Source: Bacteroidales bacterium
GTDB lineage: Bacteria; Bacteroidota; Bacteroidia; Bacteroidales; UBA7960
Assembly (NCBI GenBank): GCA_003557965.1
Contig: PWND01000331.1
Location: 1 to 10,676, forward strand
Reading direction: 5' to 3'
Length of the DNA stretch: 10,676 bases
The first letter of the stretch is position 1; each line of letters begins with the position of its first letter. The position numbers and the translations under genes were made by a program. A model generated the notes under the pieces. It did not search any database. It was not told where the DNA came from and saw only the letters and a list, made by a program, of their open reading frames with translations. Of this stretch, positions 1 through 6,729 are shown in pieces.

Positions 1-471
1 ACCAACTCCTGTTATATCCACATTTACACGGTCTGTTTCTCCTTCACATATAAAATCTCCTGAGCCTGTGAGTTTTAAATTTTCTATCGGTATTTCAGAA
101 AATACATCACCTGCACCTGATAAACTAAAACTGCTTAAAAATGGGGTGAAAATCTTAATATGAACTATTTCCCTAGTATTTACCTGCACACCACCAAAGC
201 TTATGTCAAGTTTTTTATTACTTATATCCAGCTTAAGGTGTGGAAACAAGTTTTCCTGCATTGTAACTTCAACATAATAATCATCACTTTCGAATATCGA
301 AATATCAGCTCCTAAGCGACATTTTACCTCATCAAAAGCTACTAATGAGCTATCGGCTGTAACAACCGGGCCCTTTCCGGTAATAACACCGGGAGGGTCA
401 AGCAATGAGTCACATGAAACCAGGTAATTAACTGCAGTAAATATTGTAAACAATAAAAATATTTTTTTCAT
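1..471 (-). CDS. DUF2807 (head-GIN) lipoprotein, 3' end beyond the window
   Basis: The reading frame is open from an ATG at 471 down to base 1, giving 157 codons with no stop, so the gene continues past the left edge. The N-terminus (MKKIFLLFTIFTAVNYLVSC) is a signal peptide ending in a lipobox, LVSC, with the lipidated Cys at residue 20. A DUF2807-type region follows: short repeating beta-strand units with the characteristic 'LSGAGDV' and 'LTGSGDF' turns near residues 118-145, as in the right-handed beta-helix of the family called putative auto-transporter adhesin, head GIN domain. Family members are common Bacteroidetes envelope lipoproteins of unproven function; roughly 220-250 residues is usual, so about a third should be missing here. 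The start is set by the signal peptide and by a promoter 28 bases upstream. Family assignment is good; the adhesin label is not supported by anything here. Confidence 0.82.
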   Translation of the reverse strand, partial: MKKIFLLFTIFTAVNYLVSCDSLLDPPGVITGKGPVVTADSSLVAFDEVKCRLGADISIFESDDYYVEVTMQENLFPHLKLDISNKKLDISFGGVQVNTREIVHIKIFTPFLSSFSLSGAGDVFSEIPIENLKLTGSGDFICEGETDRVNVDITGVG

Positions 472-498
472 TTTTGGATTTTTTATAGTGTGTATGTG

Positions 499-529
499 CA
501 AATTTAGAAATATAATTAAAAATTTCAAC
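499..529 (-). promoter_or_regulatory. Bacteroidetes-type promoter of the DUF2807 lipoprotein gene
   Basis: On the minus strand GTTG (529-526) is followed after exactly 19 nt by TAAATTTG (506-499), a full match to the -7 consensus TAnnTTTG. Transcription would begin near 492 and leave a leader of about 20 nt before the ATG at 471. The same 19-nt spacing is seen at valS. This is pattern matching only. Confidence 0.6.
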
Positions 530-632
530 CAATAATTTTAAAAAGCTTTAATTCTTTTTTTGCAGTTAATTGTTTTATAATGAATTATGCTTCAGATTAA
601 CAGTGTATGCTATATAATAAGTTATTCAGCAA

Positions 633-718
633 TTTGCCGGAAATGTCCAGGCCATTTAGGAGAAACCTGGAGGCTTTGAGTTTTTGCTCTTAAAACCGGT
701 CAAAAGAAGTAGAGCAAA
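633..718. other. Clustered inverted repeats, possible structured RNA or cis element
   Basis: Three sets of arms lie within 86 nt. P1 pairs TTTGCCGG (633-640) with CCGGTCAAA (696-704) with one bulged T at 700. P2 pairs TCCAGG (646-651) with CCTGGA (666-671) around a 14-nt loop. P3 pairs TTTGCTCT (683-690) with AGAGCAAA (711-718), a perfect 8-bp match around a 20-nt loop. The 3' arm of P1 lies in the loop of P3, so all three together would form a pseudoknot. The block is visibly richer in G+C than its surroundings. It matches no RNA family I can name, and no clear promoter or U-run terminator marks a transcript or its strand. Confidence 0.3.
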
Positions 719-821
719 TCAATTCTTATTATATTTGTTATTGAGATTTTTATGTTATTGCTGCTGCATGTAAGTATTAACAAAACAATCAAAAATACTA
801 AATCACCTTACAACAACAACT

Positions 822-1436
822 ATGAACAACGAAGCAAAAAATATTTTTAACAGGCATGCTAAACTCTATCATATTATAGAAAACTTATCACAAAGAAAAA
901 CCAGGAATATAAGAAAACGGCTTTTAAAAAATGCAAGCGGAAAAGTATTGGAAGTAGGTGCAGGTACAGGAAGTAATTTTGAATTCTACCCGGAAAATGT
1001 GAATGTGTATGCAATAGATTTTAGCGAAAAAATGTTGGAAATTGCAAGGAAAAAAGCTTTAAAAACAAAGAATATCATTAAGGTGGAATTAATGGATATC
1101 GAAAACTTACATTATGAAGATAATACTTTTGATACGATTGTTTCGTTTTGTGTTTTTTGCAGTGTACCTGACCCGGTTAAAGGCTTATCAGAAATCAGGA
1201 GGGTTTGTAAAAGCAACGGAGTTATATTAATGCTTGAGCATGTTAGAAGCAAAAACAGCTATTATGGGCGCATTATGGATTTTTTAAACCCCATTACTTC
1301 AAAAGTTTTTGGGGATAACATCAACAGAAATACTTATTCCAACTTTCTGCAAGCAGGCTTTAGCAAAAAAAGTATTAGTGAGGTGAGAGTCTGGTCGGAT
1401 ATAATTAAAATGTATTCAATTACAAACAGCAAGTAA
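822..1436 (+). CDS. Class I SAM-dependent methyltransferase (Methyltransf_11, UbiE/PmtA/METTL7-like)
   Basis: This is a 204-residue cytosolic protein with a single Rossmann-type methyltransferase domain. Motif I is VLEVGAGTG (residues 42-50), the acidic residue that holds the SAM ribose is D66 in 'YAIDFSE', a motif II-like MD lies at 91-92, and a motif III/IV stretch 'FDTIVSFCVFCSVPDP' runs from 103 to 118. The phrasing 'GTGSNFEFYP' and the later 'MLEHVRS' with 'NRNTYSNFLQAGF' resemble the METTL7/PmtA-like branch, some members of which methylate phospholipid head groups or small thiols; UbiE-type enzymes act on quinones. The substrate cannot be read from the sequence. The ATG at 822 has an A/C-rich upstream region and no Shine-Dalgarno sequence, as expected in this phylum. 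It stands alone: the next gene has its own promoter. The methyltransferase fold is near certain; the subfamily is tentative. Confidence 0.85.
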   Translation: MNNEAKNIFNRHAKLYHIIENLSQRKTRNIRKRLLKNASGKVLEVGAGTGSNFEFYPENVNVYAIDFSEKMLEIARKKALKTKNIIKVELMDIENLHYEDNTFDTIVSFCVFCSVPDPVKGLSEIRRVCKSNGVILMLEHVRSKNSYYGRIMDFLNPITSKVFGDNINRNTYSNFLQAGFSKKSISEVRVWSDIIKMYSITNSK

Positions 1437-1556
1437 AGCGAGCACTATTAGAATATCCACAAGTTTCAATGTGTAGCTGATTTATATTTGAAATACCAGT
1501 TGAGAAAGTTCCATGATAAATTTTACTATTATTTATTTGTAAGCTACGTTTACAAC

Positions 1557-1587
1557 ATTGGGGCTTTAAAAGATTTTAATAACTTTG
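1557..1587 (+). promoter_or_regulatory. Bacteroidetes-type promoter of valS
   Basis: ATTG (1557-1560), a 19-nt spacer and TAACTTTG (1580-1587) match the -33/-7 pattern. Transcription should start near 1594, about 40 nt before the ATG at 1633. The TTG at 1585-1587, which would give a 16-residue longer protein, is part of the -7 box and upstream of the likely transcript start, so it cannot be the translation start if this promoter is used. Confidence 0.6.
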
Positions 1588-1632
1588 CAGCGCTTTTTCT
1601 CAAACAAGTTCAATTATTTTAATATAAAAACA

Positions 1633-3633
1633 ATGGAAATACCAAAACAATATTCTCCTCAAAAAACTGAAAATAAATGGTATTCAAAATGGCAGGAAAA
1701 TAAATATTTTTCGAGCAAACCAGACGACAGGCCTCCATATACGATGGTTATTCCACCACCAAATGTAACAGGTGTTTTGCACATGGGCCACATGCTTAAC
1801 AACACTATCCAGGATGTTTTAGTTCGCAGGGCAAGAATGCAATCATATAATACCTGCTGGCTTCCGGGCACTGACCATGCCTCTATTGCCACAGAAGCCA
1901 AGGTTGTAAACTTACTTAAAACTAAAGGAATCAGTAAGTCGTCTTTAAGCCGTGAAGAATTTTTAAAGCATGCATGGGAATGGAAGGAAAAACATGGCGG
2001 AATAATCCTTGAGCAGCTTAAAAAACTTGGTGCTTCCTGCGACTGGGACAGGACTAAGTTTACTATGGACGACGACCTTAGTGAATCAGTTATTAAAGTT
2101 TTTGTTGACCTTTATAACAAAGGCTTAATATACAGGGGCGTCAGGATGGTAAACTGGGATCCCAAAGCACTTACAGCACTTTCTGATGAAGAAGTAATTC
2201 ACAAAGAGTTAAAGTCAAAATTCTATTACCTGCAATATAAAATTGAAGGCAGTGATGAGTACGTAACCATTGCAACTACCCGGCCAGAGACGATACTTGG
2301 CGACACTGCAATTTGTGTTCACCCTGATGATGAAAGATATGCTCACCTTAAAGGCAAAAAAGCATTAGTGCCTCTAATAAACAGGCCCATACCTTTTATT
2401 TTTGATGACTACGTTGACATAGAATTTGGAACCGGGGCACTGAAAGTTACGCCAGCTCATGATATAAATGATTACAACCTGGGAATTAAGCACAATTTAA
2501 AATCCATTGATATTTTTAATGACAATGGCACTTTAAATGAAAATGCAGAAATATTTATTGGCGAAGATCGCTTTGTTGTAAGGGAAAAGATTGTAGAAAG
2601 CCTGAAGGACAACAATCACCTTGTAAAAGTTGAAGAAATAGTAAACAGTGTTGGTTTTTCTGAAAGAACAGATGAGGTAATTGAGCCAAAGCTATCACTG
2701 CAGTGGTTTTTGAAAATGGAGAAAATCAGCAAGCCGGCTTTAGAAGTAGTAATGAATGATACTATAAAATTTCATCCGCCAAAATTTAAAAACATTTACC
2801 GTCACTGGATGGAAAACGTAAGGGACTGGTGCATCAGCCGTCAGTTATGGTGGGGCCAGCAAATTCCTGCTTATTACCTGCCAGATGGCAATTTTGTGGT
2901 GGCTGAAACTACCGAAAAAGCATTAGAAATAGCAAGGGAAAAATATAATCAGGACTTAAACATTGAAGATCTTAAGCAGGATGAGGATGTACTGGACACA
3001 TGGTTTTCATCATGGCTCTGGCCAATTAGTGTCTTTGATGGCATAAGAAACCCTGACAATAAAGAATTCAAATACTACTACCCCACTAACGACCTTGTGA
3101 CAGCACCGGAAATCTTATTCTTCTGGGTTGCACGAATGATAATGGCAGGCTTGGAGTTTAATGGAGAAATACCTTTCAAAAATGTTTATTTACATGGAAT
3201 TGTACGGGATAAGCATGGCAGAAAAATGTCGAAATCATTGGGTAATTCTCCTGATCCAATAGGATTGATAGAGCAGTTTGGTGCTGATGGTGTCAGGGTT
3301 GGGATGTTATTATCATCACCGGCAGGAAATGATTTATTATTTGATGAAAGCCTGTGTGAGCAAGGAAGAAATTTCTGTAATAAAATCTGGAATGCTTTCA
3401 GGCTAATAAAAGGCTGGGAAATTAACAAAAACCAAGAACAATCAGAAGAAGCGCAAATAGCATACAAATGGTTTAAAGCTAATTTTAATAAAACCCTGGA
3501 AACGATTAACAACCATTTTGAAAAATTCAGGATCGCCGACGCGCTGATGGCTGTGTATAAACTAATATGGGATGACTTTTGTTCATGGTACCTTGAAATG
3601 ATCAAGCCACCTTACCAGCAGCCTATTGATTAA
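1633..3633 (+). CDS. valS: Valyl-tRNA synthetase, N-terminal 666 residues, ended by a premature in-frame TAA
   Basis: ValRS charges tRNA-Val with valine in the cytosol and edits misactivated threonine. The start at 1633 (MEIPKQYSPQKTENKWYSKW) is chosen over an upstream TTG inside the promoter. Class Ia landmarks are intact: 'PPPNVTGVLHMGHM' with HMGH at 50-53, the CP1 editing domain with TTRPET at 215-220, a tryptophan-rich 'WCISRQLWWGQQIP' segment, 'DTWFSSWLWP', and KMSKS at 531-535. The frame then enters the anticodon-binding helical domain ('WYLEMIKPPYQQPID') and meets TAA at 3631-3633. The same frame continues beyond with clear ValRS sequence; the two parts total about 879 codon positions, the usual length for this family. 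A product stopping here would keep the catalytic and editing domains but lose most of the anticodon domain and the C-terminal coiled coil, so it is unlikely to work normally. Confidence 0.93.
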   Translation: MEIPKQYSPQKTENKWYSKWQENKYFSSKPDDRPPYTMVIPPPNVTGVLHMGHMLNNTIQDVLVRRARMQSYNTCWLPGTDHASIATEAKVVNLLKTKGISKSSLSREEFLKHAWEWKEKHGGIILEQLKKLGASCDWDRTKFTMDDDLSESVIKVFVDLYNKGLIYRGVRMVNWDPKALTALSDEEVIHKELKSKFYYLQYKIEGSDEYVTIATTRPETILGDTAICVHPDDERYAHLKGKKALVPLINRPIPFIFDDYVDIEFGTGALKVTPAHDINDYNLGIKHNLKSIDIFNDNGTLNENAEIFIGEDRFVVREKIVESLKDNNHLVKVEEIVNSVGFSERTDEVIEPKLSLQWFLKMEKISKPALEVVMNDTIKFHPPKFKNIYRHWMENVRDWCISRQLWWGQQIPAYYLPDGNFVVAETTEKALEIAREKYNQDLNIEDLKQDEDVLDTWFSSWLWPISVFDGIRNPDNKEFKYYYPTNDLVTAPEILFFWVARMIMAGLEFNGEIPFKNVYLHGIVRDKHGRKMSKSLGNSPDPIGLIEQFGADGVRVGMLLSSPAGNDLLFDESLCEQGRNFCNKIWNAFRLIKGWEINKNQEQSEEAQIAYKWFKANFNKTLETINNHFEKFRIADALMAVYKLIWDDFCSWYLEMIKPPYQQPID

Positions 3634-4272
3634 AAAACATACAACCAGGCTATTGAATTATTTCATGGATTGCTAAAAGTTTTACACCCTTTCATGCCGT
3701 TTATTTCGGAAGAGATTTATCAAAATATACGCACAGAGCAGATGTGTGAGAGCATTATGATTGCAAACCTTCCTGAGCAGGATGCATACTCCGGTGAAGT
3801 AATAGAAAAATTTGAATTTGCTAAACAGGTTATTGTTAGCATCAGAAACTTCCGGCAAGAAAAAGGTATTTCCAATAAAAACACAATAGAGCTATTTGTT
3901 AAAAAGAATAATGATGAAGAAGCTGACACTACCTTTGACTCTGTAGTTATTAAGCTTTGCAACATTAGCAAATTAAGTTATGTTACTGAAAAAGTTAATA
4001 ACGCTTTTTCTGTTAATGTAAAGGCTACAGAACTATTTATTCCGTTAAATCAAAGTGATGATATAGATATTGAAGGAGAAATTGCTAAACTTGAAAAAGA
4101 CCTGAAATACCAGGAAGGTTTTCTGGCCAGTATAGAAAAGAAGCTTTCAAATGAACGCTTTATGAAAAACGCTCCTCAGAATGTAATAGACAAGGAACTC
4201 AAGAAAAAGTCCGATTCACTATCAGTAATTGAAGTAATTAAAAAACAGCTTTCTTCACTAAAAGAACAGTAG
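3634..4272 (+). pseudogene. valS: Valyl-tRNA synthetase C-terminal portion, downstream of the in-frame stop
   Basis: This is the direct continuation, in the same frame, of the gene that begins at 1633; the true stop is TAG at 4270-4272. It encodes the rest of the anticodon-binding domain ('LHPFMPFISEEIYQ', strongly conserved in ValRS and relatives) and the C-terminal tRNA-contacting coiled-coil arm, recognisable by 'EGEIAKLEKDLKYQEGFL', then 'KLSNERFMKNAPQNVIDKE' and a final lysine-rich helix. No further stop or frameshift is visible, so decay is not advanced. It has no start codon next to the stop; the first in-frame ATG is 3694, inside the conserved HPFMPF motif, and no promoter or ribosome site is evident, so independent expression is unlikely. 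Possible explanations are a sequencing error, a real nonsense mutation (with a second valS elsewhere or suppression), or a young pseudogene. Confidence 0.85.
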
Positions 4273-4307
4273 TTCGAATTTTTACTTTTCAAGTACTACT
4301 GATTTTT
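4267..4307. terminator. Bidirectional terminator inside the valS and dapA gene ends
   Basis: CAGTAGT (4267-4273) pairs perfectly with ACTACTG (4295-4301), with an inner GAA/TTC pair (4276-4278/4288-4290). On the plus strand the stem is followed by ATTTTT (4302-4307); on the minus strand by TTCTTTTAG. The left arm contains the valS stop codon and the right arm lies in the last codons of dapA, so one hairpin can end both convergent transcripts. Confidence 0.6.
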
Positions 4308-5184
4308 CCATTATTTCAACCATGGTTGAAATTTGGTTGTATAACCCTTTGTTAATTTTCACCAAAGGTAATCTAAGGCTGTTTTTAACCATGCCTTTTA
4401 TATGTAGTAGTGCTTTTATGCCGGATGGGCTTCCGTCGGCAAAAATCGCCTCCATTAAGTCAATAAGTTGATAGTGTATTGATCTCGCTTTATCAAACTC
4501 ATTATTTAAGCAATAATTAACCATTTGCGAAAACTCGGCCGGGTATGCATTAGCAATAACAGAAATTACGCCATCACCTCCAAGTGCCAGTAGTGGCAAT
4601 GTAACAGGGTCATCTCCGGATATTACAAGAAAGTCTTCAGGCTTGTCTTTAATAATAAGGGCGCATTGTGTTAAATCTTTCGATGCTTCTTTAATGCCTA
4701 TTATATTACTAACTTCATGTGCAATTTTTAATGTAGTTTCTGCATCAATGTTTGAGGCAGTCCTGCCGGGAACATTGTACATAATGACCGGAGCGGGGCT
4801 GGCAGCTGCAACGTTTTTATAGTGGTAAAACAAACCTTTTGGCTGAGGCTTATTATAATAAGGGCTTACAGACAATACTGCATCAATACCATCAAATGAT
4901 GTTTTTCTGATTGTGCCGATTATTTCCTGGGTGTTATTTCCGCCAATACCAACAACAACAGGAACCCTGCCTGCAACAGTTTCTACAGCATAGTTTATTA
5001 ATGCATTCCTTTCATCTTTGTTTAATACAACTGATTCGCCGGTGGTGCCAAGGAATACTATATAATTAATCCCTGATTCAATTTGATATTCTATAAGACG
5101 TTCAAATGATTTAAAATCAATATTTCCCTCTCTGTGAAAAGGAGTAACAATAGCCACCCCTGTTCCTTTAAATTTTTCAGGCAT
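4282..5184 (-). CDS. dapA: 4-hydroxy-tetrahydrodipicolinate synthase
   Basis: DapA condenses pyruvate with aspartate semialdehyde, the first committed step of the diaminopimelate/lysine pathway; it is a cytosolic TIM-barrel enzyme. With the ATG at 5184 the product has 300 residues, normal for the family. Landmarks: GTTGES at 46-51 (pyruvate carboxylate contact), SPYYNKP at 107-113 (tyrosine pair, E. coli Y106/Y107 equivalents), YNVPGRT at 136-142 (Y136 proton relay and R141, E. coli Y133/R138), the Schiff-base lysine K165 in GIKEAS, and GGDGVISV at 202-209. A TTG at 5223 would add 13 residues and overlap the upstream gene by 34 nt, so it was rejected. The positions matching the E. coli lysine-inhibitor contacts H53 and H56 are K56 and R59, which may mean weak feedback inhibition (inference). 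It follows the upstream gene by 5 nt and is surely co-transcribed with it. Confidence 0.95.
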   Translation of the reverse strand: MPEKFKGTGVAIVTPFHREGNIDFKSFERLIEYQIESGINYIVFLGTTGESVVLNKDERNALINYAVETVAGRVPVVVGIGGNNTQEIIGTIRKTSFDGIDAVLSVSPYYNKPQPKGLFYHYKNVAAASPAPVIMYNVPGRTASNIDAETTLKIAHEVSNIIGIKEASKDLTQCALIIKDKPEDFLVISGDDPVTLPLLALGGDGVISVIANAYPAEFSQMVNYCLNNEFDKARSIHYQLIDLMEAIFADGSPSGIKALLHIKGMVKNSLRLPLVKINKGLYNQISTMVEIMEKSVVLEK

Positions 5185-5189
5185 AATAT

Positions 5190-5726
5190 TTAGTTTTTTA
5201 AGATTTTTAAATAATGTAAGCAATGTTTCATAAACTCTTCATTAGAGCAATTTTGGCCAACTTTCAGTAGCAGGTCATAATATCCGTTCCACTTCTCTCC
5301 GTACTTTCCAACTTTTAATTTTGCACGCGATAAACCGGATATATATTTAAACTCATAAATATCCTTAGGTGATAAATCAATAAGAATATCAAAAGGATAT
5401 TCAATGAAATCCTTAATAATCATTTTTTTTGGTTTGAAGCTTAATGAAAACTCTTTTTTATCACAAAACTCGAAAGTAAGCTTTGGGTAACCATAGGATG
5501 GCATTTCTTTTTGCCTTATATAACCCACAGTTTTTACTTTTTTACTGTCTTTTTGCAACTCTCTTACAAGTAATGTAATATATGAGTAGTCATCTTCTTT
5601 ACTGGCATCATATAAAATTCCAATAGTGTCAGCATCAGAATAATTTATTACTTTTTTATTTCGATTGACTTTCTTTAACTGCTTTTTAAAAAAATAGTCC
5701 CTTATGATTCTTTTAATGGATTTCAC
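5190..5726 (-). CDS. DUF6913-like conserved Bacteroidetes protein, upstream partner of dapA
   Basis: This is a 178-residue, lysine-rich, apparently cytosolic protein with no signal peptide, membrane segment or metal motif. The basic N-terminus (residues 1-25, many K/R) leads into alternating strand/helix segments: 'TIGILYDASKEDDYSYI', 'VKTVGYIRQKEMPSYGYP', 'FDILIDLSPKD' and a C-terminal 'GYYDLLLKVG'. I recognise it as resembling the DUF6913 family, small proteins found next to dapA in many Bacteroidetes; the family has no established function as far as I know. The start is a GTG at 5726, because the frame upstream has no ATG before a stop at 5772-5774 and the next internal ATG is near residue 75, after conserved-looking sequence. 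dapA begins 5 nt after its stop, so the two form an operon. The family name is recalled, not searched. Confidence 0.7.
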   Translation of the reverse strand: MKSIKRIIRDYFFKKQLKKVNRNKKVINYSDADTIGILYDASKEDDYSYITLLVRELQKDSKKVKTVGYIRQKEMPSYGYPKLTFEFCDKKEFSLSFKPKKMIIKDFIEYPFDILIDLSPKDIYEFKYISGLSRAKLKVGKYGEKWNGYYDLLLKVGQNCSNEEFMKHCLHYLKILKN

Positions 5727-5772
5727 AATAGATTTTGATTTATTGATTATGCAGTTTTTGCAAACGGAAATT

Positions 5773-5780
5773 CAAAAATA
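5773..5780 (-). promoter_or_regulatory. Possible -7 element for the DUF6913-dapA operon
   Basis: TATTTTTG reads on the minus strand from 5780 to 5773 and matches TAnnTTTG. It would start transcription about 40 nt before the GTG at 5726. The -33 position has only TTAA, so the match is weak. It lies in the 224-nt divergent region 5727-5950, which is extremely A+T-rich. Confidence 0.3.
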
Positions 5781-5907
5781 ATAAGTATTTCGTTCATTAT
5801 TAAATAAAATGTCATTTTTTTAATAAATGATAACTTATTACTTTAAGCTCAAGTGAGTTAAACATTAATATACATAGGTATTTATTAATGACAACTTCAT
5901 TAAATAA

Positions 5908-5938
5908 TTTATTACACATTAAATTATAGTTATTTTTG
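5908..5938 (+). promoter_or_regulatory. Possible promoter of the MBL-fold hydrolase gene, near-leaderless
   Basis: TTTA (5908-5911), 19 nt, then TATTTTTG (5931-5938). The -7 box is a full consensus match and the -33 box has one mismatch. The predicted start, near 5945, would leave only about six bases before the ATG at 5951, so the mRNA would be almost leaderless. Confidence 0.42.
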
Positions 5939-5950
5939 TAACAAAAAGAG

Positions 5951-6712
5951 ATGGAAATAACTTTGCTTGGAACCGGCACATCACAAGGCATCCCAGTAAT
6001 TGCATGTAGTTGTGCTGTATGTAATAGCAAAGATGAAAAAGACAAGCGTCTTAGGACATCAGCACTTGTAAAAAGCGAAAACACCACAATTTGCATTGAT
6101 GCCGGCCCTGACTTCAGGCAGCAAATGCTTAAAGAAAATGTAAAATACCTTGATGCCGTTCTAATAACCCACAATCATAAAGACCACACAGGTGGGCTTG
6201 ATGATGTAAGAGCTTATAATTGGGTGCATAAAACCCCTATGGAGGTGTATGCACGAAAAGATGCAATACGGTCGTTAAAGTCTGACTACTCTTATGCCTT
6301 TGAAGAATTTAAATATCCCGGAGTACCTCGTATTTCATTAAAGGAAATCCCTTATAATAAATTTAAAATCAATGATATAGAAATTACGCCTATTGAAGCC
6401 TTGCATTTAAAAATGCCTGTTGTTGGCTTTAGAATTGGAGATTTAACATATTTAACTGACGCAAATTTTGTAAGCGAGGAAGAAATCAGTAAAATATCGG
6501 GTTCAAAAGTTTTTATAGTAAATGCATTAAGAAAAGAAAAACATATTTCTCACTTTAATTTAGAAGAAGCCCTGCAATTAATAGAAAAAGTAAATCCTGA
6601 AAGGGCATACATTACTCATATAAGCCACCAAATGGGATTTTACAAAGATGTTGAAAACGAACTCCCTGATAATGTTTTTCTAGGTTATGATGGCTTAAAA
6701 ATTACAGTTTGA
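5951..6712 (+). CDS. MBL-fold metal-dependent hydrolase, PhnP-like (cyclic phosphodiesterase branch)
   Basis: This is a 253-residue cytosolic metallo-beta-lactamase-fold enzyme. It opens with 'MEITLLGTGTSQGIPVIACS' and a CxCxxC cluster (C19, C21, C24), the structural zinc site typical of PhnP-like proteins. The catalytic motif HxHxDH is H74-N-H76-K-D78-H79. Further expected ligands are H152 (in EALHLKMP), D170 (in YLTDANF) and H223 in 'ITHISHQMG'. PhnP cleaves phosphoribosyl 1,2-cyclic phosphate in phosphonate breakdown; no phn genes are near, and the Bacteroidetes homologues of this branch are generally uncharacterised, so a broader cyclic-phosphodiester activity is the safest reading. It is divergent from the DUF6913-dapA operon and its TGA directly abuts the stop of the convergent SBP gene. 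Fold and metal site are clear; substrate is not. Confidence 0.88.
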   Translation: MEITLLGTGTSQGIPVIACSCAVCNSKDEKDKRLRTSALVKSENTTICIDAGPDFRQQMLKENVKYLDAVLITHNHKDHTGGLDDVRAYNWVHKTPMEVYARKDAIRSLKSDYSYAFEEFKYPGVPRISLKEIPYNKFKINDIEITPIEALHLKMPVVGFRIGDLTYLTDANFVSEEEISKISGSKVFIVNALRKEKHISHFNLEEALQLIEKVNPERAYITHISHQMGFYKDVENELPDNVFLGYDGLKITV

Positions 6713-6729
6713 TTACTGCTTTATTTTTA
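6696..6729. terminator. Bidirectional terminator across the zero-gap hydrolase/SBP junction
   Basis: CAGT (6705-6708) pairs with ACTG (6715-6718) around a six-base loop that contains the junction of the two stop codons. TAAAAAT (6696-6702) and ATTTTTA (6723-6729) form an outer complementary pair and supply a U-rich tail in either direction. The central stem is only 4 bp, so termination strength is uncertain. Confidence 0.42.

Larger units (their letters stand above)
472..821. other. 350-nt intergenic region between divergent genes
   Basis: This gap lies between the lipoprotein gene (leftward) and the methyltransferase gene (rightward). It holds the lipoprotein promoter at 499-529, a GC-richer block of inverted repeats at 633-718 (separate entry), and a lone TATATTTG at 730-737 that matches the -7 consensus on the plus strand but has no TTTG-like element 19-21 nt upstream. 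That box may still serve the methyltransferase, whose ATG is 85 nt further on. Open frames here are very short (the longest noticed starts at 643, 16 codons) and show no coding character. No tRNA fold is recognisable. Confidence 0.5.

Noticed and set aside
643..693. 16-codon open frame MSRPFRRNLEALSFCS
   Set aside because: It is too short, has no promoter or start context, and overlaps the inverted-repeat arms, which explain the sequence better.
633..704. tRNA-like cloverleaf of about 72 nt
   Set aside because: There is no TTCRA loop, no 7-bp acceptor stem and no D-loop GG; the stems do not fit tRNA spacing.
1483..1490. TATATTTG as a second valS promoter
   Set aside because: There is no suitable -33 box upstream; the pair at 1557-1587 is much better.
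1585..1632. Alternative TTG start adding 16 residues to valyl-tRNA synthetase
   Set aside because: The TTG is the last part of the -7 promoter box TAACTTTG and lies upstream of the predicted transcript start; the extra residues are not ValRS-like, while MEIPKQYSP at 1633 is a typical start.
1659..1901. Minus-strand open frame inside valS, and others at 3186-3605 and 3720-3971
   Set aside because: They are antisense shadows of a clearly conserved coding region and show no family features or promoters.
3631..3633. Recoding or reassignment of TAA
   Set aside because: TAA is the stop codon of the methyltransferase, dapA, DUF6913-like, SBP, barrel and Usp genes here, and no recoding signal is visible after it.
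3625..3645. Frameshift in the A-run after the valS stop as the cause of interruption
   Set aside because: The downstream part is in the same frame as the upstream part, so a single indel cannot be the cause.
5185..5223. Longer dapA from a TTG at 5223
   Set aside because: It would overlap the upstream gene by 34 nt and adds a lysine-rich tail absent from DapA proteins; the ATG at 5184 gives the normal length.
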